Notes under the pieces: generated by a model
The model's database searches: none
Seen by the model: the letters and a program-made list of their open reading frames with translations, nothing else
Told to the model about the DNA's origin: nothing
Program-made: the position numbers and the translations under genes
Assembly (NCBI GenBank): GCA_009782385.1
Contig: WRJE01000001.1
Coordinates: forward strand, 1 to 64,000
Direction: 5' to 3'
DNA length: 64,000 nt
Source of the DNA: Oscillospiraceae bacterium
GTDB lineage: Bacteria; Bacillota; Clostridia; Oscillospirales; UBA929
Shown: positions 41,966 to 49,638 of the stretch, piece after piece
How positions within the stretch are numbered: the stretch's first letter is position 1
Layout of the letters: each line of letters opens with the position of its first letter

Positions 41966-42690
41966 TTGGTTACAAAATCCAAAACTTCTTTTAATCTCTG
42001 CGCTTCGTTCTCGATTGATAAGAATTGTTTTTTATGCAGGTTCTTTCTCTCACCAATAAGCTCACGCACACGCTGTATCTGTTTTTCAAGCGCGTCAAGC
42101 TCACCGTTGTGCCGCGCAACGATTTTATCCGTCTGCTGGGCGAACGTTGCCGCGTACTCGTTAAGTTTGGTAACACGCTCGATACCATCGTTCAAGAGCC
42201 TGTCAAAGTCAAAACCCGACGCTCCGACAATTTTCATTATTATCGCGCGTCTTGACTCGGCGGGAAGCGAATCAGGCAGCGTCTTCATGTACTCTTCAAT
42301 GAGATATATGGTATCCGTACCCCCGATTTTCATACTGAGAGCCCGATAAATCTCCTCAACTTCCATGAATTTATCGGTATCCGTACTAAGCGCGGGGGAA
42401 TCATCCCAAAATGAGGAGTCATTCATTCTCTCACCAGCTTCGCTCGTTATTCCCAATTCGCCCCATTTGTCACTCGGTGTCTGCGCGAAAGGATTGGAGA
42501 CCGACTGCTCAACCCGGACTTCCTCCGGCTCCGCAATCATCTCAACGTCAGGTATAACGACAGGCGTTGACTCAAAAACCGTCGTTTCCGTCTCATTCTG
42601 AGTTTCCGTAATGTCCGCGGCTTCCTCAGTTTTCCTTACCATTCCCATGCGTTCCAACACGTTCATAACCTTGGGCGGGTCATTCTTCAT
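41962..42690 (-). CDS. Hypothetical protein with C-terminal coiled coil
   Basis: 242 residues from ATG 42690 (AAGGGGTG upstream). The N-terminal third is acidic and disordered-looking (TEETQNETETTVFESTPVV...). Residues about 105-165 are helical (FMEVEEIYRALSMKIGGTDT, IYLIEEYMKTLP), and about 165-240 form a long coiled coil (ELDALEKQIQRVRELIGERK). No signal peptide. The stop TAG (41964-41962) lies inside the GTAGGG end of a family-1 repeat. A consensus promoter precedes it. Function unknown. Confidence 0.7.
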   Translation of the reverse strand: MKNDPPKVMNVLERMGMVRKTEEAADITETQNETETTVFESTPVVIPDVEMIAEPEEVRVEQSVSNPFAQTPSDKWGELGITSEAGERMNDSSFWDDSPALSTDTDKFMEVEEIYRALSMKIGGTDTIYLIEEYMKTLPDSLPAESRRAIIMKIVGASGFDFDRLLNDGIERVTKLNEYAATFAQQTDKIVARHNGELDALEKQIQRVRELIGERKNLHKKQFLSIENEAQRLKEVLDFVTK

Positions 42691-42727
42691 AGGTTTCACC
42701 CCTTAATCAGGTATCGGGTCAAAGTTC

Positions 42728-42756
42728 ATTATATGTTAAATTTTTCCCCATGTCAA
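42728..42756 (-). promoter_or_regulatory. Promoter of the coiled-coil gene
   Basis: Minus strand: TTGACA (42756-42751), 17-base spacer, TATAAT (42733-42728): full consensus, 38 bases before ATG 42690. Confidence 0.85.
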
Positions 42757-42828
42757 CCCCTGAACCTTTTCATTTCTACAACTTTTGCATTTTTGAGTAA
42801 ATTTTTCAAAAAATATATAAAATATGTC

Positions 42829-42857
42829 TTGACATATATCCATTTTGGGTTTACAAT
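42829..42857 (+). promoter_or_regulatory. Promoter of the sigma-region-4-like gene
   Basis: TTGACA (42829-42834), 17-base spacer, TACAAT (42852-42857), 48 bases before the ATG at 42905. Confidence 0.75.
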
Positions 42858-42881
42858 CAATATAACAAACCCATCTTGGGT
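42838..42881 (+). promoter_or_regulatory. Two operator-like inverted repeats around the -10 box
   Basis: ATCCATTTTGGGT (42838-42850) lies in the promoter spacer and ACCCATCTTGGGT (42869-42881) lies just downstream of the -10. Both are 13-base inverted repeats of the form ACCCA-N3-TGGGT (the first with one mismatch), spaced 31 bases centre to centre, about three helical turns. The arrangement suits cooperative repression. Confidence 0.55.
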
Positions 42882-42904
42882 ATATTCATTAGGGGGTCGT
42901 CATA

Positions 42905-43339
42905 ATGACATTAATAACGCAAAAAGAATTATGTGAGTATTTGGCGTTAAAGCGCGAAATAGAATCACAGAAACAGCGAGCAGACGCGCTCGAGTATCAG
43001 GTGCGGCGCGGGTATGAGACAAGCTGGTGGACAAGGCATAAACCGCCTGCCGCCGTAAAGACCAATCTTATCGCCAAGAAGGTCGGATTGGAGGTCAGCA
43101 TCTTCAAAAACCTAGAAATCTTGGAATCGCAAACTCTCAGAGTTGAAGAGGCTATTCAAGCCATTGACGACTCGCTTCTGCGCGAAATCCTGCGGCTAAG
43201 GTACATAGACGGTCTTGAGTGGGACAAGCTCGGTGACAAAATCGGTTATGTTACAAGGCAGTGTTTCCGTTTTCACCGAAAGGCTCTGAACGAGCTTTAT
43301 CGCACACAATGTGTAGGTGAGTTGGAATTTGTAAAGTGA
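42905..43339 (+). CDS. Sigma-70 region-4-like DNA-binding protein (phage ArpU/RinA-like)
   Basis: 144 residues. An N-terminal helical/coiled region (KRELCEYLALKREIESQKQR-like) with a WWTRHKPPAAV loop precedes a C-terminal helix-turn-helix: LLREILRLRYIDGLEWDKLGDKIGYVTRQCFRFHRKAL. That segment has the LRYxxglsWxxIaxxlgyS...v...h.kAL pattern of sigma-70 region 4 and of phage late regulators such as ArpU/RinA. It stands alone, with no phage genes around. Own promoter with putative operators; a terminator follows. Domesticated phage-type regulator is the best guess. Confidence 0.75.
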   Translation: MTLITQKELCEYLALKREIESQKQRADALEYQVRRGYETSWWTRHKPPAAVKTNLIAKKVGLEVSIFKNLEILESQTLRVEEAIQAIDDSLLREILRLRYIDGLEWDKLGDKIGYVTRQCFRFHRKALNELYRTQCVGELEFVK

Positions 43340-43341
43340 CT

Positions 43342-43368
43342 AAAGGGCGCGTATTTCGCGTCCTTTTT
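43342..43368. terminator. Terminator between the regulator gene and ftsK
   Basis: AAAGGGCGCG pairs with CGCGTCCTTT around TATTT and continues in a T-run; it lies between the convergent stops at 43339 and 43375. Confidence 0.75.
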
Positions 43369-43374
43369 GTCCGC

Positions 43375-45780
43375 TCAACTGTCCATGCGCTCCTTAACCC
43401 CTTGCCACTGCTCAAATGACACCAATATCTGTCTCGGTTTCGAGCCTTCGCCCGAACCGAGCAAGCCCCGTTCTTCAAGTTGGTCAACTACACGCGCCGC
43501 GCGTGCGTAACCTAATTTAAGGCGGCGTTGCAGCATTGAGGTCGAGGCTTGTCCGACCTCTAAAATTATATCCATCGCCTGTGTCAAAAGGGGATCCGTA
43601 TCATCGTGACTGCTGAAAGACTGTGATTTTTTATCGTCCTCGGGCGGACGGCTGATTTGCTCAAGCACATCATCGTCATACGCCGAAGCGGAGTTGTCTT
43701 TAATAAACTTCACAACCTCTTTGACTTCCTTTTCATGCACAAAGCAGCCCTGAACACGCGATATTTTAGAGCCGAGCGGCGCGTAGAGCATATCCCCTTT
43801 TCCGATAAGACGCTCCGCGCCCGTTGAATCGAGGATTATACGCGAATCCATGCCCGAAGCGACAGTAAAAGCAATTCTTGACGGGATATTGGACTTCATC
43901 AATCCCGTGATTACGTCCGCCGACGGTCTCTGCGTTGCCACTACCAAGTGCATTCCGGCGGCTCGCGCCTTTTGGGCAATCCTTATGACCGAATCCTCGA
44001 CTTCTTTGCCCGCGACCATCATCAAATCGGCAAGCTCATCTATTATTATAACCATTTGCGGGACTTTAGGCAACTCCTCGCCGTTAATCGCCATATTATA
44101 AGCGAAAATATCACGCACGCCGCGCTCCTGCATGAGCCTGTACCGCTTTTCCATCTCATACACCGCCCACTGCAAGGCGGACGATGCCATCTTGGGGTCT
44201 GTGACGACAGGCACGAGCAAATGAGGTATACCGTTGTAAATGTCCAACTCGACCATCTTAGGGTCAATGAGTATGAGCTTCACTTCCTCCGGGCTTGCTT
44301 TGTATAAAAGGCTGATTATCAATGAATTAACACACACGGATTTACCCGACCCGGTCGTTCCCGCGACAAGCAAGTGCGTGAGCCTGAAAATATCACCCAC
44401 GATACTCGTACCGCCTATATCCTTGCCAAGCGCGAAAGCGAGCCGCGAATCCGCGTTGGAGAACTCATCGCTCTCCAAAACATCGCGCAGATAGACCATA
44501 CTTACAAGCCTGTTGGGAACTTCAATACCCACCGTTCCCGCTTTGCCGGATACCGGAGCGATACGCACTCTGTCAACGCCCAGAGCGAGCGCGATGTCGT
44601 CCGCGCGATTTGTCAGCTTGTTAAGCGTCATCCCCTGAGCGATTTCAAACTCATAACGCGCAACGGACGGGCCGCGCACGACATTTACCAAATCGGCTTC
44701 TATGCCGAAGCTCTTTACGGCTTCACAGAGGCGCAATGAGATATTCCGCGTCTCCTCGGAGTGATCGGGCGCGTTCGTTATAGAGCTTCCCGGCAGCAGT
44801 GACAGCGGCGGGAACACATACTGCGGTGATTCTATGGGCGGTCTCAGCACAGACGGCGCGGGGCGCGTAATACGCGGCGCGGCGGCTTGCGCTATTGGCG
44901 CGGGTGTAGGTTTGCCCGGCTGATAGTCCTTCAATGAGATAAACCCCGGGGGCGGTTGATTACTCACCTCTTCGGCTTCAACGCTCTCAACGATGGGAGA
45001 GGTTTTCCCCAACGGTTCATCGCTGTCCCCGAACGATTTGCCGCGATTTACAGGTTCGTCAAACGGCAAGTCATTATCTTCCTCAGAGATGCGGCGCGAA
45101 GCTCCGGGGCGGTCAATATCAATGTCCTCGGCAAAACGTTTTTTAATCGGCGGATTGTCAACAGGCACATCATATTCAAAGCGTTTGGGACGCGCAACTT
45201 CCATCTTCGCGTACTTAGGTCTTTCGGGTTCAGGTTCATATTCCTGCGGGCGGTGGTCGCGTATAGCGTCAATCACGCCGACAACGTTAACGCGGAACAC
45301 GATTACCGCAATTATAAACGCTCCGATTATGAACAGTATCCCCGCTCCAACGCCGCTGAACAGCGTTTTGAAAAGTACGGCAAGCAAACCGCTGATTACT
45401 CCGCCCTCCGCCCATAGCGCGGGAAATACTCCCCACCCGACCTCCGAAATTTCGGGCAGCTTGCCAATCCACAGATATAGCAGTCCCCCCAGCCACAGCG
45501 GCGAGAGCAGAGCGCACCAGACGCGCAGACGTACCGGACGACCCCTGTGGAATAGAAGTATGAACGCGGCGGCAAGTAGGACGAGCGGGAACACATACGC
45601 GCCGTAGCCTATAAACCGCGACATAACTCCGGTCAGAAAGTTAAGAAACAACGCTTTTACCCCGACAAGCCCCAGAAAGCAGAAAATGGATAAAAGGGCG
45701 CAGCAAAGCGCACCCACCTCACGTCTTATCGGTGCGGGTTTAGCGGCAGCCTTTTTTGTTGGTGTCTTTTTTTGGGGCAT
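43375..45780 (-). CDS. ftsK: DNA translocase FtsK/SpoIIIE
   Basis: 801 residues. Four N-terminal TM segments (about 20-185), a charged/Pro linker (about 190-330), the alpha/beta motor with Walker A VAGTTGSGKSVCVN (about 470-483), Walker B MVIIIDELADLMM and VATQRPSADVITG. The C-terminal gamma winged helix is LTQAMDIILEVGQASTSML and RRLKLGYARAARVVDQLEE. It pumps chromosome DNA through the division septum or sporulation septum. The single family member in view; in a spore-former this may be SpoIIIE. uppP follows on the same strand 13 bases upstream in coordinate. Confidence 0.95.
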   Translation of the reverse strand: MPQKKTPTKKAAAKPAPIRREVGALCCALLSIFCFLGLVGVKALFLNFLTGVMSRFIGYGAYVFPLVLLAAAFILLFHRGRPVRLRVWCALLSPLWLGGLLYLWIGKLPEISEVGWGVFPALWAEGGVISGLLAVLFKTLFSGVGAGILFIIGAFIIAVIVFRVNVVGVIDAIRDHRPQEYEPEPERPKYAKMEVARPKRFEYDVPVDNPPIKKRFAEDIDIDRPGASRRISEEDNDLPFDEPVNRGKSFGDSDEPLGKTSPIVESVEAEEVSNQPPPGFISLKDYQPGKPTPAPIAQAAAPRITRPAPSVLRPPIESPQYVFPPLSLLPGSSITNAPDHSEETRNISLRLCEAVKSFGIEADLVNVVRGPSVARYEFEIAQGMTLNKLTNRADDIALALGVDRVRIAPVSGKAGTVGIEVPNRLVSMVYLRDVLESDEFSNADSRLAFALGKDIGGTSIVGDIFRLTHLLVAGTTGSGKSVCVNSLIISLLYKASPEEVKLILIDPKMVELDIYNGIPHLLVPVVTDPKMASSALQWAVYEMEKRYRLMQERGVRDIFAYNMAINGEELPKVPQMVIIIDELADLMMVAGKEVEDSVIRIAQKARAAGMHLVVATQRPSADVITGLMKSNIPSRIAFTVASGMDSRIILDSTGAERLIGKGDMLYAPLGSKISRVQGCFVHEKEVKEVVKFIKDNSASAYDDDVLEQISRPPEDDKKSQSFSSHDDTDPLLTQAMDIILEVGQASTSMLQRRLKLGYARAARVVDQLEERGLLGSGEGSKPRQILVSFEQWQGVKERMDS

Positions 45781-45793
45781 TTCAATAATATCC

Positions 45794-46621
45794 TTATGTA
45801 ATAATAAATGACGCTATAAGCGTTGCCGCGCCAACCATCAAGCAGTAGTACGAAAAACCTCTGAACGAACTCTTAACGACAAGGTATCTGATAAAACACA
45901 GCGCGAAATAGCCCGTCACGGCGGCAACAACCATTCCTAATATGTATACGGGAAAAACGCTCCAGTCAAAATCCGCCGAAAAAGCGTCCTTGACTTTGAA
46001 CACGGTCGCGCCCAATATTGCAGGGACTGACATCAGAAATGACAGCTTCACGGCGAACTTTCGGTCAAAACCTCTGAACAAACCCGTTGAAATCGTAAAT
46101 CCCGAACGCGAAAACCCCGGTATCATCGCGGCAAGCATCTGCATCAATCCAACAAACAGCACATCAATGACGGTCGCGGACTTTTCGTCTTTGTTACCCT
46201 TGGGCAAAGTGTCTGACAGCCACAGAATCCCACCCGTAGCCATCAGCGCGATACCGATAAACAATGACTCTGTTGACAGATTTTCCACCGTGCCGGAAAA
46301 AAACGCAACGACTATCAGCGGCAGCGATGCAACTATAATTAGAAACAACAGCCTTCGAGCGGGCGGAACTCTCACCGAGCGGTAGCTCTGCGGATTAAAC
46401 AGTTTCGTAAACTCAATGAACATAGCCTTTATATCGTTCCAGAAGAATATACATACAGCTATCAATGTGGCGAAATGCAGCAGCACCTCAAAGAGAAGCC
46501 CTCCGGTTTCACTCATTGAGAAAAAGTTTTGAAAGATTGCCAGATGTCCCGAACTGGACACAGGCAGGAACTCGGTTACCCCCTGCACAAATCCCAAAAA
46601 CATCGCCCACCATACCGACAT
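45794..46621 (-). CDS. uppP: Undecaprenyl-diphosphatase UppP (BacA)
   Basis: 275 residues, eight hydrophobic segments. Both signature regions are present: GVTEFLPVSSSGHLAI (about 14-29) and PGFSRSGFTISTGLFRG (about 168-184), which together hold the catalytic Glu, Ser, His and Arg. It dephosphorylates C55-PP to recycle the lipid carrier of wall and polysaccharide synthesis. Its start overlaps the end of the sugar-transferase gene, which uses the same carrier. Confidence 0.95.
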   Translation of the reverse strand: MSVWWAMFLGFVQGVTEFLPVSSSGHLAIFQNFFSMSETGGLLFEVLLHFATLIAVCIFFWNDIKAMFIEFTKLFNPQSYRSVRVPPARRLLFLIIVASLPLIVVAFFSGTVENLSTESLFIGIALMATGGILWLSDTLPKGNKDEKSATVIDVLFVGLMQMLAAMIPGFSRSGFTISTGLFRGFDRKFAVKLSFLMSVPAILGATVFKVKDAFSADFDWSVFPVYILGMVVAAVTGYFALCFIRYLVVKSSFRGFSYYCLMVGAATLIASFIIT

Positions 46622-47190
46622 TAATGTTTAACCCCCTTTCCCCTCAGCACACTCGAAACAGTTCTTATAACTATCTTAAAATCCGTCATAAAACCAATCT
46701 TCTCAACATAATCCCCGTCATATCGCGCTTTGTCGGGTATAGGCAGTTCATCGCGCCCCATAACCTGCGCCAGTCCGGTCAATCCCGGCCTTATGCCGTT
46801 CGCGCCGTATTTATCCCGCTCCGCTATGAGGTCGTCTTGATTCCACAGAGCGGGCCGCGGACCCACCGCGCTCATATCTCCGCGCAGAATATTCCAGAGC
46901 TGCGGCAGTTCGTCAATGCTGGAGCGGCGCAGGAACGCGCCGAGTTTCGTTACATATCCGCCGCCCATGAGGTGGGTCGGCACATCTTTAGGCGTATCTG
47001 AGCGCATTGTACGCAGCTTGTACAGCCAAAACAGCTTTTTGTCCTTGCCTGCACGCTTCTGCTTAAAGAAAATCTTTCCGGGGCTGTCCAGCTTTATCGC
47101 GGCGAAAACGAACGGCATGAACGGAAGCAGGACTATCAGCCCCAAAGCCGCCGCAATTATATCTATAAAACGCTTAATAAATCTATACAC
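46621..47190 (-). CDS. Undecaprenyl-phosphate sugar-1-phosphate transferase (bacterial sugar transferase family)
   Basis: 189 residues, the short soluble-catalytic monotopic type. One membrane re-entrant helix (about 9-33), then KLDSPGKIFFKQKRAGKDKK, LYKLRTMRSD, RRSSIDELPQLWNILRGDMS and AVGPRPALW, IRPGLTGLAQVMGRD. All are signatures of the PglC/WcaJ/EpsL family. It transfers a sugar phosphate onto undecaprenyl phosphate, starting a surface polysaccharide. No glycosyltransferases are adjacent other than the ligase-like protein, so the rest of the pathway lies elsewhere. Confidence 0.93.
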   Translation of the reverse strand: MYRFIKRFIDIIAAALGLIVLLPFMPFVFAAIKLDSPGKIFFKQKRAGKDKKLFWLYKLRTMRSDTPKDVPTHLMGGGYVTKLGAFLRRSSIDELPQLWNILRGDMSAVGPRPALWNQDDLIAERDKYGANGIRPGLTGLAQVMGRDELPIPDKARYDGDYVEKIGFMTDFKIVIRTVSSVLRGKGVKH

Positions 47191-47222
47191 GTTCCACCTA
47201 TTTTAATCGTATATCGTTCTTC

Positions 47223-47270
47223 GTAGGGGCGGCTATTAGCCGCCCGCGGACGACCAATGGTCGTCCCTAC
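47223..47270. repeat. Family-1 repeat dimer overlapping the ligase-like gene end
   Basis: A 48-base head-to-head dimer: GTAGGG, stem GGGCGGCT/AGCCGCCC, GC joint, stem GGACGACC/GGTCGTCC, then CCCTAC. Its right half supplies the last codons and the stop of the minus-strand gene. Confidence 0.85.
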
Positions 47271-48891
47271 ACGCCGCAATTCCCATCATCACGAAAAACA
47301 ACGGAGTAACCATCGGTGTGCTGATTCCGAAAAACGCTTGCACACAATACGCGCCGATGGCGGCGGCGGCAGCCATCAAAACCGGATTGTCCCACACTTT
47401 CGGGAACACCTTTACGGCAAGCGCGCCGATAAACAGCAGAAACGCCGCTAATCCCAAGAAACCGTTGCAAATTGCTATTTGCAAATAGTCGTTGTGCGCC
47501 TTGTCAAATGTCGTGTTGGTGACTTCATATAAATGCTTCTGATGTTCCGTTAACGCCCACTCGAACGCATCCGGCCCATGCCCCAGCCACGGACTGTAAA
47601 ACAGCTCCTGCACAGACGCTTTCCATAAAACGGCACGTCCCGATCCGAACATATCCTCGAAGTTACCGTGCAAAATCTCACGCGCCTGCCACACGATATT
47701 GGAGAAATACGCCGGGTCGTCCGGTGTAAGATGCGTATCGAGCCTTCCCATGAACTCAATACCCGCGAAAGCGACAACGATTATAACCGCAACCGCGATA
47801 AGCGCAAGTATACCTTTTCTTTTCACATTGAACCACACGGGTATAAAATGCAGTCCAAGCCCGATAATCAAGCAGGCAATCGCTCCCAGAAAATACATAC
47901 TCCTGTACCAACCCGCGCCCCAGTACAGAACCTTCTCTATTCCTGTTTCACGGTAATGATCCCGCGCCGCGTAGACGAGCGGCTCAAGCACACCCAACAG
48001 AAATCCGGGCGACATCACAAGGAAAAGCCTTGATAACGCTTTCCTATCAGTAAGATTTAACACAATTATCAGCGTAATACCCGCCAGAACGCCGACCTTG
48101 CCGCCGTCCGCTCCTGCGGTCAGCATAAGTCCTATGGACAAAACCGTTGTTGCGGCGTATAACCAACGTATTTTCTTCTCCTCGCGTATAAACAGCACGG
48201 CGAAGAAGCAGACGGCGATTGCCACATACGCGCTGATAATATCAACATTGCCCAGCGTTGTTCTGAAAACCGCTTCGAGATAGTTATAGGGATAAATCCC
48301 CGCGACAGGTGTAGTGGAGGATTCAAGCCCGTATGGATACAGTTTGAATACATCCCAACCGACAAATTGCAGTATACCCAGAATTGATACTATGCAAGCC
48401 GAAACCCCGAATATGCTCCAATCGCGTTCTTTTGCGCGGAACATCCGCGAAGCGATAAAATATAATATCACATAAACGGTAATGCTGAGAATCCCGTCGT
48501 TCCTCTCCGGATAACCCTGCATGAAGAACGAAAATTCCTCTGTAAACCCAAGGTCTGAAAACACGGCGGACAGTACGACAAACAGCCAATACGCCGTTAC
48601 GGCGATGTCCGGCACAGTGATGGTTTTTAAGCCGCCTTTTTTGCCTTTGGACTTAATCGTCCCCATAAACATCAGTTCCGCAAGCACAAGTATAGCGAGC
48701 AAAACAAATGTTGTTATCCATAGATACTTTGCCTTATGTCCTGTAAGTAAGATATATTTATCCGCGAGGAACAGCGGAAACACCGCGAGAATATTTATCA
48801 CGCACAACTCTGCCCAGTACGAGCGGAGCTTGGTTCTCATGCCCTGCGCTTCCGCCTCTAAGTTCGCTTTACTGCCTGTTTTCTTTGCCAT
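47236..48891 (-). CDS. O-antigen ligase/polymerase-like membrane protein
   Basis: 551 residues with about twelve TM segments and one large external loop (about 390-460) containing the Wzy/WaaL-type conserved His/Arg region ARQEILHGNF-like AREILHGNFEDMFGSGRAVLW and SPWLGHGPDAFEWAL. The G-h-G-P phrase is typical of O-antigen ligase family proteins. It probably polymerises or attaches polysaccharide on the outer membrane face. The last ten residues (RDDHWSSAGG) are encoded by the family-1 repeat at 47223-47270, so the original C-terminus was probably shorter or different. ATG 48891 with AAAGGAG upstream. Confidence 0.85.
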   Translation of the reverse strand: MAKKTGSKANLEAEAQGMRTKLRSYWAELCVINILAVFPLFLADKYILLTGHKAKYLWITTFVLLAILVLAELMFMGTIKSKGKKGGLKTITVPDIAVTAYWLFVVLSAVFSDLGFTEEFSFFMQGYPERNDGILSITVYVILYFIASRMFRAKERDWSIFGVSACIVSILGILQFVGWDVFKLYPYGLESSTTPVAGIYPYNYLEAVFRTTLGNVDIISAYVAIAVCFFAVLFIREEKKIRWLYAATTVLSIGLMLTAGADGGKVGVLAGITLIIVLNLTDRKALSRLFLVMSPGFLLGVLEPLVYAARDHYRETGIEKVLYWGAGWYRSMYFLGAIACLIIGLGLHFIPVWFNVKRKGILALIAVAVIIVVAFAGIEFMGRLDTHLTPDDPAYFSNIVWQAREILHGNFEDMFGSGRAVLWKASVQELFYSPWLGHGPDAFEWALTEHQKHLYEVTNTTFDKAHNDYLQIAICNGFLGLAAFLLFIGALAVKVFPKVWDNPVLMAAAAAIGAYCVQAFFGISTPMVTPLFFVMMGIAACRDDHWSSAGG

Positions 48892-48915
48892 ATGTTAATT
48901 TCTCCTTTTATTGTT

Positions 48916-49041
48916 CGTCTGCCTTCGGTCGGGCATGGAAACCCGACCCTACGGGAAACGCGAATTTGTAGGGTGCGGCTTCCATGCCGCACCGTGCATG
49001 AAAAATTGGGCATATGCGGGCGGACGAACGGCCGCCCCTAC
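48916..49041. repeat. Three family-1 repeats between the TetR and ligase-like genes
   Basis: 48916-48952: stem GGTCGGGC/ACCCGACC with a CATGGAA loop, ending CCCTAC. 48968-48997: GTAGGG then stem TGCGGC/GCCGCA with loop TTCCAT. 49016-49041: GGGCGG/CCGCCC stem ending CCCTAC. They use three different stems with the same ends. The 146-base gap contains nothing else recognisable. Confidence 0.85.
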
Positions 49042-49044
49042 ATA

Positions 49045-49572
49045 TTATTTTAATAGGTATTCCAATTCTTGGCGGATTTGTTCGGGCGGTGGTGTCTCCC
49101 CGAACAGTATACATCGCAGAAGCATATTGTCAACAACGCGCAGCACCAAAACCGCGAACGCGGGGTCGCCCGTAACGCTCTCTATCACGGCGCGTTCGGA
49201 ACTCAGCCGATTGTTCTCCCACACGGAGAGCCGTTCTATGGCGGACGCGAACCCGTCAACGCCGAACTGAATCTTCAGAGCTATACGAAAAACACGTTTT
49301 TCATCCGGCATGAGCATAAGCCTTTGCATGACGGTGTAGTAATATCTGTCGATAAGCGGCATACCCTCCGGCAGCTGTTCGTCAATCTGCGATGTAATCC
49401 GCTCATACTCATCGCATACCGCCGCCTCAAACAGTTTTTCCTTATTCTCAAAGTAGTAGTATAAGGTGGGCAGGGAACATCCGGCGAGTTTCGCTATATC
49501 GCGAATACCCGCCTTGAAGAATCCCTTCTCATCAAAAACTTCCAGCCCCGCACTGATAATTGTTTCTCTCAT
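49045..49572 (-). CDS. TetR-family transcriptional regulator
   Basis: 175 residues. The N-terminal TetR DNA-binding domain contains ISAGLEVFDEKGFFKAGIRD and IAKLAGCSLPTLYYYFENKE with the usual F/Y-x-x-K-E-x-L ending. The C-terminal ligand domain (about 60-175) is all helical and not conserved. The effector and targets are unknown; the gene is in the same direction as the fapA-like gene upstream and may be co-transcribed with it through a family-2 repeat. Confidence 0.9.
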   Translation of the reverse strand: MRETIISAGLEVFDEKGFFKAGIRDIAKLAGCSLPTLYYYFENKEKLFEAAVCDEYERITSQIDEQLPEGMPLIDRYYYTVMQRLMLMPDEKRVFRIALKIQFGVDGFASAIERLSVWENNRLSSERAVIESVTGDPAFAVLVLRVVDNMLLRCILFGETPPPEQIRQELEYLLK

Positions 49573-49583
49573 CCGTCCCCACC

Positions 49584-49636
49584 CATTGTTAATTGTTAAT
49601 TACCATTATTAATTGTTAATTGTTATCTGTTAATTG
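49584..49636. repeat. Family-2 AT-rich repeat
   Basis: Tandem words CATTGTTAATTG, TTAATTACCATTATTAATTG and TTATCTGTTAATTG fill the gap between the fapA-like and TetR genes. The longest copy in the window together with 51181-51240. Confidence 0.7.
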
Positions 49637-49638
49637 CA

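Noticed and set aside
42829-43339. Prophage remnant around the sigma-region-4-like gene
   Set aside because: Neighbouring genes are chromosomal (coiled-coil protein, ftsK) and no integrase, portal or terminase is present.
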